DNA of 64,000 bases from Kitasatospora sp. NBC_00315 (GTDB taxonomy: Bacteria > Actinomycetota > Actinomycetes > Streptomycetales > Streptomycetaceae). Below are positions 34,191-43,275 of this stretch, piece after piece. A model generated the notes under the pieces. It worked only from the letters and a program-made list of their open reading frames with translations, was not told the origin of the DNA and made no database searches. The stretch covers positions 744,001 through 808,000 of the forward strand of contig NZ_CP108025.1 in assembly GCF_041435095.1 (NCBI RefSeq), written 5' to 3'. Position 1 is the first letter of the stretch. Each line of letters begins with the position of its first letter. Position numbers and translations under genes: made by a program.

Positions 34191-34238
34191 GAATGCCCGG
34201 GCCGGGCGCCGCCTTCGGGCGGCCCGGCCCGGGCATTC
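34191..34238 (+). terminator. Terminator of the GH3 gene
   Basis: A stem of more than 20 bp around a TTCG tetraloop (GAATGCCCGGGCCGGGC pairs with GCCCGGCCCGGGCATTC apart from a small bulge), 41 nt after the stop. The remaining 34239-34507 has no gene. Confidence 0.88.
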
Positions 34239-34507
34239 GCCCATCCTCCGGGACACCGCTCCGCCGGGCCCGCACCCGGCGACACGGCACACCGAGCCCG
34301 GCCGGTGCACCGGATCGGCCGCCGGGGTCACGTAGCCTCGGCGACGGGCGGCGCGGTCGCGTCGGCGGCGGCCGGACGGCCGGGGCGCGAACGCACAGGT
34401 CGGGGCGAGGCCGCGGGTCCGACCACGACGGGCGACCAGGCCCCGATCCGGCCGGAGCGGTTCGACCCGACGCGACTCGGATGGCTCGGATGGGAAGGCG
34501 CACCGGT

Positions 34508-35665
34508 ATGAGGTCAGAGGCGGCAGCCCGGCGGGCCCGGCGCACGGCCCTCGCTCGCGTCCACCCCCGGCCGGCCGGACGAGGGGGGCGGGACGCCCCG
34601 GCCGGGGCGCACGTCAACGGCTCTGCGGTCGGCCCCGTACTCCAGCGGGTCGCCGGGTACGCCTGGCGACTGCTGCTGGTCGGCGCGCTGGTCTACGCGG
34701 TGCTGGTGCTGTTGGGCAAGCTGGTGCTGCCGGTGGTGGCGGTGTTCGTGGCGCTGGTGGTCACGGCGATCCTGCGCCCGGCGACGGATCTGCTGGCCCG
34801 TCGGATCCCCCGCCCGCTCGCCGTCGCGGTCGTCGTGGTCGGCTCGCTGCTGGTGGTGGCCGCCGCCCTGTCGTTCGTCGGCGAGACCGTGGCCGATGAG
34901 TGGACGAAGGTGGGCAACGACTTCCGGGGCGGGCTCGACCGGATCGAACGCTGGCTGGAGGGGGCTCCCTTCCACGTCCGGCCGGGCGCCGTCACCGACC
35001 TCCGTTCGAAGATCACCTCCTTCATCTCCTCGCACCGCTCGACCCTGGTCAGTACGGCGGTCGGCGAGGCCACCCGGGTGGTGGAGATCGTGACCGGCGG
35101 TGCGCTGGCCCTCTTCTGCTCGATCTTCTTCATCCACTCGGGCGACGGCATGTGGCGGTGGGCGGAGGAGCTGCTGCCGCGCGGCGGGCGGGCGTCCTGG
35201 GACGCGGCCGGGCGGGCCGCCTGGCGGACCTTCGCCGGCTACACCCGCGGCATCATGATCGTCGCGGCCACCAACGCGACCCTGGTCGGCATCGCCCTCG
35301 CCGTTCTCGGGGTGCCGCTGGCGCTGCCGCTGACCGTGCTGGAGTTCTTCGCCACCCTGGTACCGCTGATCGGGTCGCCCGTCGCGATGGCGATCGCCGC
35401 CGTGGTGGCGCTGGCCGCGAAGGGGCCGGTCACCGCGCTCGTCGTGCTGGCGCTGATCGTGGTGATCGGCCAGATCGAGGGCCATCTGTTGCATCCGCTG
35501 GTGATGAGCTGGGCCGTGCGGCTGCACCCGGTCGTGGTGGCGTTGTCGGTGACCGCGGGCGGGATCCTGGCCGGGGTGATCGGCGCGGTCGTCTCGGTCC
35601 CGACGGTCTCGGTGATCTGGGCGGTGGTGAGCGAACTGCGTCGCCGGCACGCCGGTACGCCGTGA
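34508..35665 (+). CDS. AI-2E family transporter (PerM/YdiK-like membrane protein)
   Basis: A 385-residue membrane protein with two N-terminal helices, a third helix, a soluble middle region and a cluster of C-terminal helices including the conserved LPLTVLEFFATLVPLIGSP and GQIEGHLLHPLVMSWAVRLHP. Despite the family name, most members are of uncertain function; some act in sodium or signal-molecule export. The first 35 residues are Arg/Ala-rich and cytosolic. The start at 34508 is likely, but the in-frame ATGs at 34481 and 34490 cannot be excluded. It converges with the GH30 gene. Confidence 0.85.
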   Translation: MRSEAAARRARRTALARVHPRPAGRGGRDAPAGAHVNGSAVGPVLQRVAGYAWRLLLVGALVYAVLVLLGKLVLPVVAVFVALVVTAILRPATDLLARRIPRPLAVAVVVVGSLLVVAAALSFVGETVADEWTKVGNDFRGGLDRIERWLEGAPFHVRPGAVTDLRSKITSFISSHRSTLVSTAVGEATRVVEIVTGGALALFCSIFFIHSGDGMWRWAEELLPRGGRASWDAAGRAAWRTFAGYTRGIMIVAATNATLVGIALAVLGVPLALPLTVLEFFATLVPLIGSPVAMAIAAVVALAAKGPVTALVVLALIVVIGQIEGHLLHPLVMSWAVRLHPVVVALSVTAGGILAGVIGAVVSVPTVSVIWAVVSELRRRHAGTP

Positions 35666-35748
35666 GCCGGGCCGGCCGGGGCGGGCCGGGGCGGGGCGGG
35701 GCGGGCCGCCGGGATCCGTCCCCGGCCGCCCGCCCAGCTGTGCGAGGG

Positions 35749-37644
35749 TCAGCCGGTCGGCGCGGTCCACTTCTGGTTGGCAGCGCCGGTGCAGGTCCAG
35801 ATCTGGGTCGCCGTCCCGTTGGCGGAGGTGTTGCCGGTGACGTCCAGGCACTTGCCCGCGGCCGGGTTGACGATGTCGTGCGAGCCGGCGGAGTACGTCC
35901 ACTGCTGGGCGCCGGAGCCGTTGCAGTCCCAGAGTTGCACCTTGGCGCCGTCGGCGGTGGAGCCGCCGCTGACGTCCAGGCACTTGCCGAGGGCGCGGAC
36001 GGTGCCGTCGCCGCCGAGCGTCCAGTTCTGCGCGGCACTGGCGTTGCAGTCGTAGAGCTGGACGGCGGTGCCGTTGGCCGTGGCGGCCGAGGCGACGTCC
36101 AGGCACTTGCCGGCCAGGCCGGTGATCGCTCCGCCGGGGCTGCCCGATCCGCTCTGACCGCCGTTCCAGGTGAAGGTGGCCGAGGTCTTGGCGGGCAGGT
36201 TGTAGCTGAAGTTCTGGCCGCCCCAGTTGACCCGCACATTCTGCGCGGAGCCGCTGTCGTTGTAGGCGATCAGCGCCTTGGAGCCGTCGGGGTTGCGCCA
36301 GGCGACGTTCGGCACGGCCGAGTTGGCGGTCGAGGCGATCCGGTAGGCACCCGGCTTCACGAACTTGGTCAGGTGGCCCATGGTGTAGTACTCGACGGTG
36401 TAGTCGACCTGCCCGCTGCGGGAGTCGCCGTTGTGGACGGTCACGAACCCGGTGCAGGTGCCGCATCCGCCGTAGTGCGGGCCCATGTTCTGGTCGACGG
36501 CCAGGCTCCACTTGGTCACCGACTTACCCCAGTTGCGGGTGTAGTCGATGATGTTGCGCATGTCCTCCTGCTGCTGGTTGCCGATCCAGGTGCCGCCGGA
36601 GTGCTCGGTGTCGAAGGCGTCCGTCGCCGGGTACTGGTTGTGCACGGTGGTCTGGGTCCCCACGTCGCCGCCGTAGCCGTGCCAGGCCACGCCACCGAAG
36701 TTGGGGTGGTTGCGGATCGCGGCGTCGTCGACCGAGGGCGCGGCGTAGGCCGCGTACTGGTCCCAGTTCCAGTCCAGTGCGAGGACCTTGGTGCTGAGGC
36801 CGGCGTTCGCGAGCGCGGGCAGCAGGTTCGTCCCGGTGAAGTACGCCAGCCCCGAACCGTTCCAGCTCATCGACGGGTAACCCGCGCAGCAGGTGGGCTC
36901 GTTCTGCACGGTCAGGTAGTTCACCGGCACGCCCTGGGCCTGGTATGCCTGGACGTACTTGACGAAGTACTGCGCGTAGGCGGCGTAGTCCTCCGCCTTG
37001 AGCCAGCCGCCGTTGAGGGCGCCGCTGTCCTTCATCCAGGCCGGCGCCGTCCACGGTGAGGCCAGCACGCTCAGCGCGGGGTTGAGCTGCTTGGCCTGCT
37101 TGGTGAGCGGCAGGACGTCCGCCTGGTCGTGCGCCAGGCTGAAGGAGGCCAGCGCGGGATCGCTCTGGCCGGCCGGGACGTCGTCGTAGGTGTACCCGTA
37201 GCGGGCCAGGTCGGAGGCGCCCATCGGGTTGCGGACGAAGGAGAGTCCGATGCCGTCGGTGGGCGAGAACAGCTTGCGCATGGTGTCGTCGCGGGTGGCC
37301 GCGCTGAGCGCGCCGCTGCTGTTCAACAGCCAGGCTGCGGTGTCGGTGAAGGAGGCGCCTCCGCCGGTGAACTGCTGGTAGCGGGTGTTCTCGTCGACGC
37401 TGATCAACTGGCCGCCACTTCCCGCGCCGCTGCTGAACGCGGTTCCGGCCTGCTGTTGCAGACCGCGGGTGACGTGCCGGCCGCCGGCGTCGTCCGTGGT
37501 GGTGAGCCAGACCGAGACCGGTTCGCTCGCGGCGGAGGCCGGGGCCCCCGCGCTCAGCAGGCCGGCGGCGGCGAGGGTGCCGGCCAGCAGGCCGGCGGTG
37601 AGGCGGCCGGGACGGGAACGATGGGCAGATCGGTGCCTGGGCAT
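35749..37644 (-). CDS. Secreted GH30 glycoside hydrolase with ricin-type CBM13
   Basis: A 631-residue exported enzyme. The signal peptide (residues 1-39) ends in ASA. The GH30 catalytic domain (about 45-490) has the acid/base E249 in TVQNEPT and the nucleophile E347 in FDTEHSG. Residues about 505-631 are a beta-trefoil with repeated KCLDV and QLYDCN/QLWDCN units (CBM13). GH30 members include endo-beta-1,6-glucanases and galactanases, glucosylceramidases and xylanases. The overall look favours a beta-1,6-glucanase or galactanase. The ATG at 37644 follows CGGAG. It is divergent from the GH18 gene, with a DasR-like site between. Confidence 0.9.
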   Translation of the reverse strand: MPRHRSAHRSRPGRLTAGLLAGTLAAAGLLSAGAPASAASEPVSVWLTTTDDAGGRHVTRGLQQQAGTAFSSGAGSGGQLISVDENTRYQQFTGGGASFTDTAAWLLNSSGALSAATRDDTMRKLFSPTDGIGLSFVRNPMGASDLARYGYTYDDVPAGQSDPALASFSLAHDQADVLPLTKQAKQLNPALSVLASPWTAPAWMKDSGALNGGWLKAEDYAAYAQYFVKYVQAYQAQGVPVNYLTVQNEPTCCAGYPSMSWNGSGLAYFTGTNLLPALANAGLSTKVLALDWNWDQYAAYAAPSVDDAAIRNHPNFGGVAWHGYGGDVGTQTTVHNQYPATDAFDTEHSGGTWIGNQQQEDMRNIIDYTRNWGKSVTKWSLAVDQNMGPHYGGCGTCTGFVTVHNGDSRSGQVDYTVEYYTMGHLTKFVKPGAYRIASTANSAVPNVAWRNPDGSKALIAYNDSGSAQNVRVNWGGQNFSYNLPAKTSATFTWNGGQSGSGSPGGAITGLAGKCLDVASAATANGTAVQLYDCNASAAQNWTLGGDGTVRALGKCLDVSGGSTADGAKVQLWDCNGSGAQQWTYSAGSHDIVNPAAGKCLDVTGNTSANGTATQIWTCTGAANQKWTAPTG

Positions 37645-37813
37645 GGTCGGCTCCGCATTCCGGTGGGCCGAGAGCGTACGGGGCCGCGCCCGTGGGCACG
37701 GCCGCCTCGCCTCGGGGTGGGGGGATTGGCGCCGGCTGCTGGGCTCTGAGGGGAAAGGCCGGCCGGTGTCGCGGTGAGATTCAACTCCTGGACACGACAA
37801 GGCGTCAAGGCTT

Positions 37814-37825
37814 TGGTCTCTACCA
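37814..37825. promoter_or_regulatory. DasR-like operator between the GH30 and GH18 genes
   Basis: TGGTCTCTACCA, extended to TTGGT-N4-ACCAA, resembles the DasR responsive element (ACTGGTCTAGACCACT) and the TGGTC direct-repeat element of Streptomyces chitinase promoters. It lies about 170 nt upstream of the GH30 start and 310 nt upstream of the GH18 start. Confidence 0.6.
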
Positions 37826-37889
37826 ATCATCGTCAACTTGTGAAGGCATTGCGGGGGCAGCCCGGGGCTTGATCGTTCGGTAGTTGACG

Positions 37890-37918
37890 ATATGACAGTT
37901 AGGAAACCTTCCATTCAA
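37890..37918 (-). promoter_or_regulatory. Candidate GH30 promoter
   Basis: On the minus strand TTGAAT (37918-37913) and TCATAT (37895-37890) are separated by 17 nt in an unusually A/T-rich patch. The DasR-like site would fall in the early transcribed region. The GH18 promoter on the other strand is less clear; TTGACG at 37924 is one candidate. Confidence 0.5.
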
Positions 37919-38135
37919 TACTCTTGACGGCGGCTCGGCAGGTCTAGTTGACTCCGGTGCCGAACCGAGCGGCGTGCCGCCCAGGGCGCCGCACCGCCCG
38001 GGGCACCGCACGGCACCGCCGCGGGCACCGCGCTGCCCCGGCCCCGCACCCGCCTTCCTCTCGGCGACGTCCGAGCAGCCGTCAGGCCGCTCTTCCGCAC
38101 GACCGAACCCCCACATGGTCCCCAGGAGGACAGTC

Positions 38136-39548
38136 ATGCCACGCCCCTCCCGCTTGGCCGCACTGGTCACCCCGCTCGCCCTGGCCGCCGGCGCCCTGCT
38201 GGCCGCCGCACCCCAGGCGAGCGCAGCCGCCAACCCCGGCCCCGGCTTCCCCGCGCAGTACGCCGCGCCCTACGTCGAGACCTGGAACTCCCCCAACGCC
38301 CTCGCCAACGCCCGTACCGCGACCGGGCTGAAGTACTTCACCCTGGCCTTCGTGATCAGCGACGGCAGCTGCAACGCCACCTTCAACGGCAACACCGCCA
38401 TCACCGACGCCGGGTGGACGTCCGCCGTCAACAGCCTGCGCGCGGCCGGCGGTGACGTGATCGCCTCCTTCGGCGGCGCCTCGGGCACCGAACTCGGCCA
38501 GGCCTGCACCTCGGTGAGCAGCCTGAAGGCGCAGTACAAGAGGGTGGTCGACACCCTCAACCTCACCAAGATCGACCTGGACGTCGAGGGCGGCGCGCTG
38601 GGCGACACCGCCGCCAACGACCGGCGCAACCAGGCGCTCGCCTCGCTCCAGCAGGACTACGCGGCGGCCGGGCGCAACCTCGCCGTGCACTACACCCTGC
38701 CGGTCAACCCGACCGGCCTGGAGGCCGATTCGCTCAGCCTGCTGAACAACGCGAAGAGCCGGGGCCTGAACGTCGGCGTCGTCAACATCATGACGATGGA
38801 CTACGGCGCCACGCTGGACATGGGCAAGGCCGCCACCGACGCCGCGAGCGCCCTGCACACCCAGCTCGGGCAGATCTGGACCACCAAGACCTCGCAGCAG
38901 CTGTGGGCGATGGAGGGCAACACCCCGATGATCGGGGTGAACGACTCGACCAACGAGGTGTTCAGCACCGCCAACGCCACCACCCTCACCAACTTCGCGC
39001 GCGGCAACGGCATCCAGCTGCTGGCGTACTGGGCCCTCGGCCGCGACAAGGCCTGCGCCTCGAACGGCACGCTCTCCGACTCGTGCAGCGGGACCTCGCA
39101 GAGCGCCTACCAGTTCGCCACCACCTTCAACGCCGTCACCGGCGGGGGCACCACCACCCCGCCGCGCACCGGCCGGATCACCGGCTACGGCGGCAAGTGC
39201 GTCGACATCGCGGCCGCCTCCAGCGCCAACGGCACGGCCGTCCAGCTGTACGACTGCAACGGCACCACCGCGCAGAACTGGACGGTGGCTACCGACGGTT
39301 CCCTCCAGGCTCTCGGCAAGTGCCTGGACGCCACCAGCGCGGGCACCGCGAACGGCACCCTGCTCCAGTTGTGGGACTGCAACGGCACCGGCGCCCAGAA
39401 GTGGCAGGCCGGCAGCAACAACACCCTGGTCAACCCGGTCTCCGGACGCTGCCTGGACGCCACCGGTCCCAGCTCCGCCAACGGCACCCGGCTCCAGCTG
39501 TGGGACTGCTTCGGCGCGGCGAACCAGCAGTGGCTGCTGCCGTCCTGA
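38136..39548 (+). CDS. Secreted GH18 chitinase-like enzyme with ricin-type CBM13
   Basis: A 470-residue exported protein. The signal peptide (about 1-31) ends in ASA. The GH18 barrel carries the catalytic tail of the family motif as LTKIDLDVEGG, with predicted acid E151; the upstream strand ends in VIASFGGASG, the second GH18 signature. This form resembles the chitinase C/endochitinase D-like subgroup. Residues about 345-470 are a beta-trefoil with GKCVDIA and QLYDCN/QLWDCN repeats. AGGAGG precedes the ATG at 38136. The lyase-like gene follows 34 nt later and is probably co-transcribed. Confidence 0.9.
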   Translation: MPRPSRLAALVTPLALAAGALLAAAPQASAAANPGPGFPAQYAAPYVETWNSPNALANARTATGLKYFTLAFVISDGSCNATFNGNTAITDAGWTSAVNSLRAAGGDVIASFGGASGTELGQACTSVSSLKAQYKRVVDTLNLTKIDLDVEGGALGDTAANDRRNQALASLQQDYAAAGRNLAVHYTLPVNPTGLEADSLSLLNNAKSRGLNVGVVNIMTMDYGATLDMGKAATDAASALHTQLGQIWTTKTSQQLWAMEGNTPMIGVNDSTNEVFSTANATTLTNFARGNGIQLLAYWALGRDKACASNGTLSDSCSGTSQSAYQFATTFNAVTGGGTTTPPRTGRITGYGGKCVDIAAASSANGTAVQLYDCNGTTAQNWTVATDGSLQALGKCLDATSAGTANGTLLQLWDCNGTGAQKWQAGSNNTLVNPVSGRCLDATGPSSANGTRLQLWDCFGAANQQWLLPS

Positions 39549-39582
39549 CGTACTGCCGGCACTCGAGCGGAAGGGACTCGAC

Positions 39583-40767
39583 ATGAACCGACGCCTCCGG
39601 CAGCTGCCGGCCGTCGCCGGCCTGCTCACGCTGCTCGCCTCCGGCCTGGGCGCGGCCCCCGCGGCCGAGGCCGCACCGGCCGCCTTCACCCACCCCGGGG
39701 TGCTGGTCAGCCGGGCGCAGCTCGACTTCGTCCGGGCCAAGGTGCAGGCCGGCGCGCAGCCGTGGAAGGCCGCGTACGACCAGATGCACGCGAGCAAGTA
39801 CGCCTCGCTCAGCCGTACGCCCAAGCCCCGGTCGGTGGTCGAGTGCGGCTCGTACTCGAACCCGAACTACGGTTGCACCGACGAGCGGGAGGACGCGCTG
39901 GCGGCCTACACGCTGGCGCTGGAGTGGTACATCACCCAGGACAGCCGTTACGCCGCCAAGGCGGTCCAGATCATGGACGCCTGGTCCGGCACGATCACCG
40001 ACCACACCAACAGCAACGCGCCGCTGCAGACCGCCTGGTCGGCGTCCACCTGGCCGCGGGCCGCGGAGATCATCAGGTACACCTACTCCGGGTGGGCGGC
40101 CGACAAGGTCAGCCGGTTCGGCGGCATGCTGCGAAACGTCTACCTGCCCGAGGTCGTCAACGGCTCGAACAGCAACGGCAACTGGGAACTGAGCATGACC
40201 GAGGCCACCATCGGCATCGCGGTCTTCCTCGACGACCGGACGGTCTACGACAAGGCGGTCGCCAAGTTCCGGGGCCGGGTGCCGGCGTACGTCTACCTGG
40301 CCTCGGACGGTGCGCTGCCGAGGACCGCGCCGGGCAGCGGTCTGACCACCCGCGACCAGATCGTCTCCTACTGGCAGGGCCAGAGCACCTTCGTGGACGG
40401 CCTCACCCAGGAGACCTGCCGGGACTTCACCCACACCGGCTACGGGCTCTCGGCGATCTCGCACGTGGCCGAGACCAGCCGGATCCAGGGGCAGGACCTC
40501 TACCCCGAGGTCGCCGACCGCCTGCGGCACGCACTGGGCCTGCAGGCCAAGTACGAGCTGGGCGCGGCCGTGCCGTCCTGGCTCTGCGGAGGTGTGCTGA
40601 ACCGCGGGCTCGGCCCGGTCACCGAGGTGGGCTTCAACGCCCTGCACAACCGCCTCGGATACGCCATGGACAACACCCAGGCGCTGACCGAGCAGCAGCG
40701 TCCGGCCGGCACCGACAACCTGTTCGTGGCCTGGGAGAGCCTGACCCACGCGGACAACCCGGCCTGA
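39583..40767 (+). CDS. Secreted alginate-lyase-fold protein (PF05426-like polysaccharide lyase)
   Basis: A 394-residue exported protein with a signal peptide ending near AEAAPA (residue 31). The mature protein has the (alpha/alpha) toroid layout of the alginate lyase superfamily, with the conserved segments SASTWPRAAEIIRYTY, SNGNWELSMTEATIGIAVFLDD and CRDFTHTGYGLSAISHVAE, the last holding the His and Tyr expected at the active site. Family members cleave alginate, glucuronan or mixed uronic-acid polymers; the substrate here is open. It follows the GH18 gene after 34 nt with GGAAGGGA as ribosome binding site, and a strong terminator follows. Confidence 0.82.
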   Translation: MNRRLRQLPAVAGLLTLLASGLGAAPAAEAAPAAFTHPGVLVSRAQLDFVRAKVQAGAQPWKAAYDQMHASKYASLSRTPKPRSVVECGSYSNPNYGCTDEREDALAAYTLALEWYITQDSRYAAKAVQIMDAWSGTITDHTNSNAPLQTAWSASTWPRAAEIIRYTYSGWAADKVSRFGGMLRNVYLPEVVNGSNSNGNWELSMTEATIGIAVFLDDRTVYDKAVAKFRGRVPAYVYLASDGALPRTAPGSGLTTRDQIVSYWQGQSTFVDGLTQETCRDFTHTGYGLSAISHVAETSRIQGQDLYPEVADRLRHALGLQAKYELGAAVPSWLCGGVLNRGLGPVTEVGFNALHNRLGYAMDNTQALTEQQRPAGTDNLFVAWESLTHADNPA

Positions 40768-41035
40768 CCGGCGCCCGACCGGCAACGGAGCGCGGCGGGC
40801 CCTGCGACGACGGGCGGATCGCAGGGCGCCGGGCAGTGCCCCGGAGGGGTGACGTACCCGCAGGGTGCGTCACCCCTCCGGGCGTCCGCGACCGGCGGGG
40901 CCGCCCGGTCCGGATCGGGTCGGCCCCGGCCCACTGGTCGGCGGCGACCCGGCCGGTGCGGACCGCCGTCCCGAGGGCGGCGCGCTCGCCGGGTGTCAGG
41001 GCGGACGCGGACCGGGCGACGGGTTCGGTGGACAT
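40634..41035 (-). CDS. Short open frame of doubtful status, possibly a truncated gene
   Basis: An ATG at 41035-41033 sits 7 nt after a good GAGGAG ribosome binding site, and the first 45 residues (MSTEPVARSASALTPGERAA...) look like real protein. The frame then runs through the terminator at 40841-40881 and 134 nt into the opposite-strand lyase gene, where composition turns Arg/Pro-rich. A truncated gene whose 3' part was replaced is the simplest reading. No family is recognised. Confidence 0.3.
   Translation of the reverse strand: MSTEPVARSASALTPGERAALGTAVRTGRVAADQWAGADPIRTGRPRRSRTPGGVTHPAGTSPLRGTARRPAIRPSSQGPPRSVAGRAPVRPGCPRGSGSPRPRTGCRCRPDAAARSAPGCCPWRIRGGCAGR
40841..40881. terminator. Terminator after the lyase gene
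   Basis: CCGGAGGGGTGACG and CGTCACCCCTCCGG form a 14-bp perfect stem, with a small inner ACCC/GGGT stem in the loop. The sequence from 41036 to 41356 holds no other gene. Confidence 0.85.
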
Positions 41036-41356
41036 CGGAGGTCTCCTCGCGGAGCGCGGCCGGGCGGCGGGTGCCGCCCCCGGGGACCGACGGACCGGTG
41101 TGCCGGGTGGCTCCTCCCTCGATCATCGCGGCCGTCCGCGGGCCGGGCATCAGGAGCGCGGGCCCCGGCGGCGGCGCCGGGCGGATCGGCGCGTCGGCGG
41201 CGCGGCCGGGAGCCCGGCGGGCGGGCGGCCCGTACGGGGGGGGTCGTCGGGCCCTGACCGCAACCACCCGAACGAGCGCCTCGCGCTCCGGAACCATGCG
41301 CTCCGGAACCGCCGTCCTCCCGGGTGGGGGTTCACGCACTGCCCGAGGAGGCAGCC

Positions 41357-41986
41357 ATGCGACGTCGGATCATCGTTACGGCCGTGTTCGCGCTCGCCGC
41401 GACCCTGGCGGCTCCGGTCACCCTGGCCGGGGCCGGGCCGCTCCCCACCGCCGCACCGGCCCCGGTCGCGCCGGGTTCCGCGCCGGCACGGACGGCACAG
41501 CTCTGCCCGACCGGCTGGGGCAGCCTGCCGGAGGAGCTGGAAGCGCCAGGGGCGTCCCAGCCGCTGCAGAACGTCCGTACCGGCGCGCACCCGTGCTACG
41601 ACCGGCTGGTGCTCGACGTCCCCGGCGCCTCGCCGGGCGCGTCGCTCGGCCACCACGTCCGGTACGTCGACACGCTTCACCAGGACGGCTCGGGCAAGCC
41701 GCTGGCGGTACGCGGCGGCGCGGTCATCGAGATCGTCGTGGACGCACCGTCCTACGATCCCGTCGACGGCTCCGTCACCTACCCCGGCCGGCCCGGTGCG
41801 CCACTGCCCGGCGTCGATCTGTCGGGCTACCGGACGTTCGTCGAAGCCCGCTTCGCGTCGAGCTTCGAGGGTCGGACGCAGATCGGCCTCGGCGTGCGCG
41901 CCCGGCTGCCGTTCCGGGTGTACCAGCTCGACCACCGGCTGGTGATCGACGTGGCGCACGGCTGGACGGGAGCCCCGGCGCGCTGA
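41357..41986 (+). CDS. Secreted AMIN-like domain protein
   Basis: A 209-residue exported protein. Residues 1-30 form a signal peptide without a lipobox. After a Pro/Ala linker, GWGSLPEELEAPGASQPLQNVRTGAHPCYDRLVLDVPG begins a domain with the strand pattern of the actinobacterial AMIN-like family, ending YQLDHRLVIDVAHGW. Two cysteines may pair. Such domains are thought to bind cell-wall polymers; here none of the usual amidase domains is fused. GAGGAGG precedes the ATG. Confidence 0.75.
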   Translation: MRRRIIVTAVFALAATLAAPVTLAGAGPLPTAAPAPVAPGSAPARTAQLCPTGWGSLPEELEAPGASQPLQNVRTGAHPCYDRLVLDVPGASPGASLGHHVRYVDTLHQDGSGKPLAVRGGAVIEIVVDAPSYDPVDGSVTYPGRPGAPLPGVDLSGYRTFVEARFASSFEGRTQIGLGVRARLPFRVYQLDHRLVIDVAHGWTGAPAR

Positions 41987-42174
41987 GCGGGCGCGGCGGC
42001 CTCGCGCGGTCGGCCGGACGGACGGACGGGAGCCGGGCCGGACGGGAGCCGGGATCGGTGGGCAAGCGGTGGACGGGGCCGCCCGGACGGCCACGCCGCG
42101 GACCTGACCTCCCCGTTCGGCGCAGTGCCGGTCGGTCGCGGCGTCGAGGACGGGGGGAGCGCTTAGAAAGTAAC

Positions 42175-42190
42175 GGGCGCCCGGGCGCCC
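42175..42190. repeat. 16-bp perfect palindrome upstream of the oxidoreductase
   Basis: GGGCGCCCGGGCGCCC is fully self-complementary and lies 53 nt before the GTG start at 42243. It could be an operator or a hairpin. Confidence 0.5.
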
Positions 42191-42242
42191 TGCTCGCCCC
42201 CTGCCCTGCTCCCCCTCCCCGCGCACCCGTCAGGAGTCTCCC

Positions 42243-43181
42243 GTGAAAGCCCTCGTCGCGACCGAGTACCAGCCGCTCGACCGGATCACCGTGGCCGATC
42301 TGCCGACCCCGACCGCCGGGCCGGGCCAGGTCGTGATCAAGGTCGCCGCGGCCGCGCTCAACCCCCTCGACCTGGGGCTGATCACCGGCACGATGAAGGA
42401 CTTCTACCCGGTCGAACACCCCTTGGTGATCGGGATGGACGCGGCCGGCACGGTGGCCGAGGTGGGCCCCGGGGTCACCGGCTACGCGCCGGGTGACCAG
42501 GTGCTGGCGTTCACCGGCACCACGGCCGGCGCCGTCGCGGAGTACACCGTGGCCGAGGCCGGCCCCGGACTCGCCCGGCGGCCGTCGGGCCTGGACGCCG
42601 CCGACGCGGCGGCCCTCCCCGAATCCGGGATGACGGCGGTCTGCCTGCTGCGGGCCGCCGGGGTGAAGGCCGGCGACACCGTTCTGGTGATCGGGGCGAC
42701 CGGCGGGATCGGCCTGTACGCCGTGCAACTCGCCACCGCGCTCGGGGCCCGGGTCGTCGCGACCGCGAGCGGGGACGACGCGGCGTACGTGCGCCGCCTC
42801 GGCGCCACCGACACGGTCGACTACCGCGAGGCGGACGTGGTGGCGCAGACCCTGCGGCAGGTGCCCGGTGGAGTGGACGTGGTCGTCGACCTGATCAACC
42901 GCGGCGAGGACCTGGCCGGTTCGGCCCGGGCCGTGCGGCCCGGCGGCCGACTGGTCTCGCCGCTCTTCGGGCCGGCCGAGCTGGACGGTGACGTGACCCC
43001 GGTCTACATCGGCTCCTTCGAGCCGCGGCCCGGAGACCTGGAGGACCTCGCGGAGCGGGCGGCGGACGGCCGGCTCCAGGTGGAGATCGGCGCCCGCTAC
43101 CCCTTCACGGACGCGCCCCGGGCGGTGGCCGACTTCGCCGGCCGGCACATCCGGGGCAAGGTCGTCGTGACCATGGGCTGA
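42243..43181 (+). CDS. NADP-dependent quinone oxidoreductase-like enzyme (MDR family)
   Basis: A 312-residue cytosolic enzyme of the zinc-free quinone oxidoreductase branch. It lacks the zinc ligands but keeps AALNPLDLGLITG, GMDAAGTVAEVGPGV and the nucleotide loop VLVIGATGGIGLYAVQLA. The NADPH-dependent reduction of quinones or enones is the expected activity. GTG 42243 follows AGGAG. It is monocistronic and converges with the serine hydrolase gene. Confidence 0.88.
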   Translation: MKALVATEYQPLDRITVADLPTPTAGPGQVVIKVAAAALNPLDLGLITGTMKDFYPVEHPLVIGMDAAGTVAEVGPGVTGYAPGDQVLAFTGTTAGAVAEYTVAEAGPGLARRPSGLDAADAAALPESGMTAVCLLRAAGVKAGDTVLVIGATGGIGLYAVQLATALGARVVATASGDDAAYVRRLGATDTVDYREADVVAQTLRQVPGGVDVVVDLINRGEDLAGSARAVRPGGRLVSPLFGPAELDGDVTPVYIGSFEPRPGDLEDLAERAADGRLQVEIGARYPFTDAPRAVADFAGRHIRGKVVVTMG

Positions 43182-43188
43182 TCCGGCG

Positions 43189-43257
43189 GCCGGCCGGTGC
43201 GGTCGGTGCGGCGTGTGCGGTCGGTGCGGTCGGTCGGGTGCGGCCGCACCGGCCGGC
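43189..43257. terminator. Bidirectional hairpin between convergent genes
   Basis: GCCGGCCGGTGCGG and CCGCACCGGCCGGC pair perfectly over 14 bp. The 41-nt loop is made of TCGGTGCGG-like repeats. Confidence 0.65.
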
Positions 43258-43275
43258 CGGTGCGCGAGCGCCCGG

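Noticed and set aside
30152..34285. A minus-strand open frame of over 1300 codons opposite the GH3 gene
   Set aside because: It is the Gly/Val/Arg/Asp-rich mirror of a high-GC gene, without a domain or ribosome binding site, as expected from third-position GC bias.
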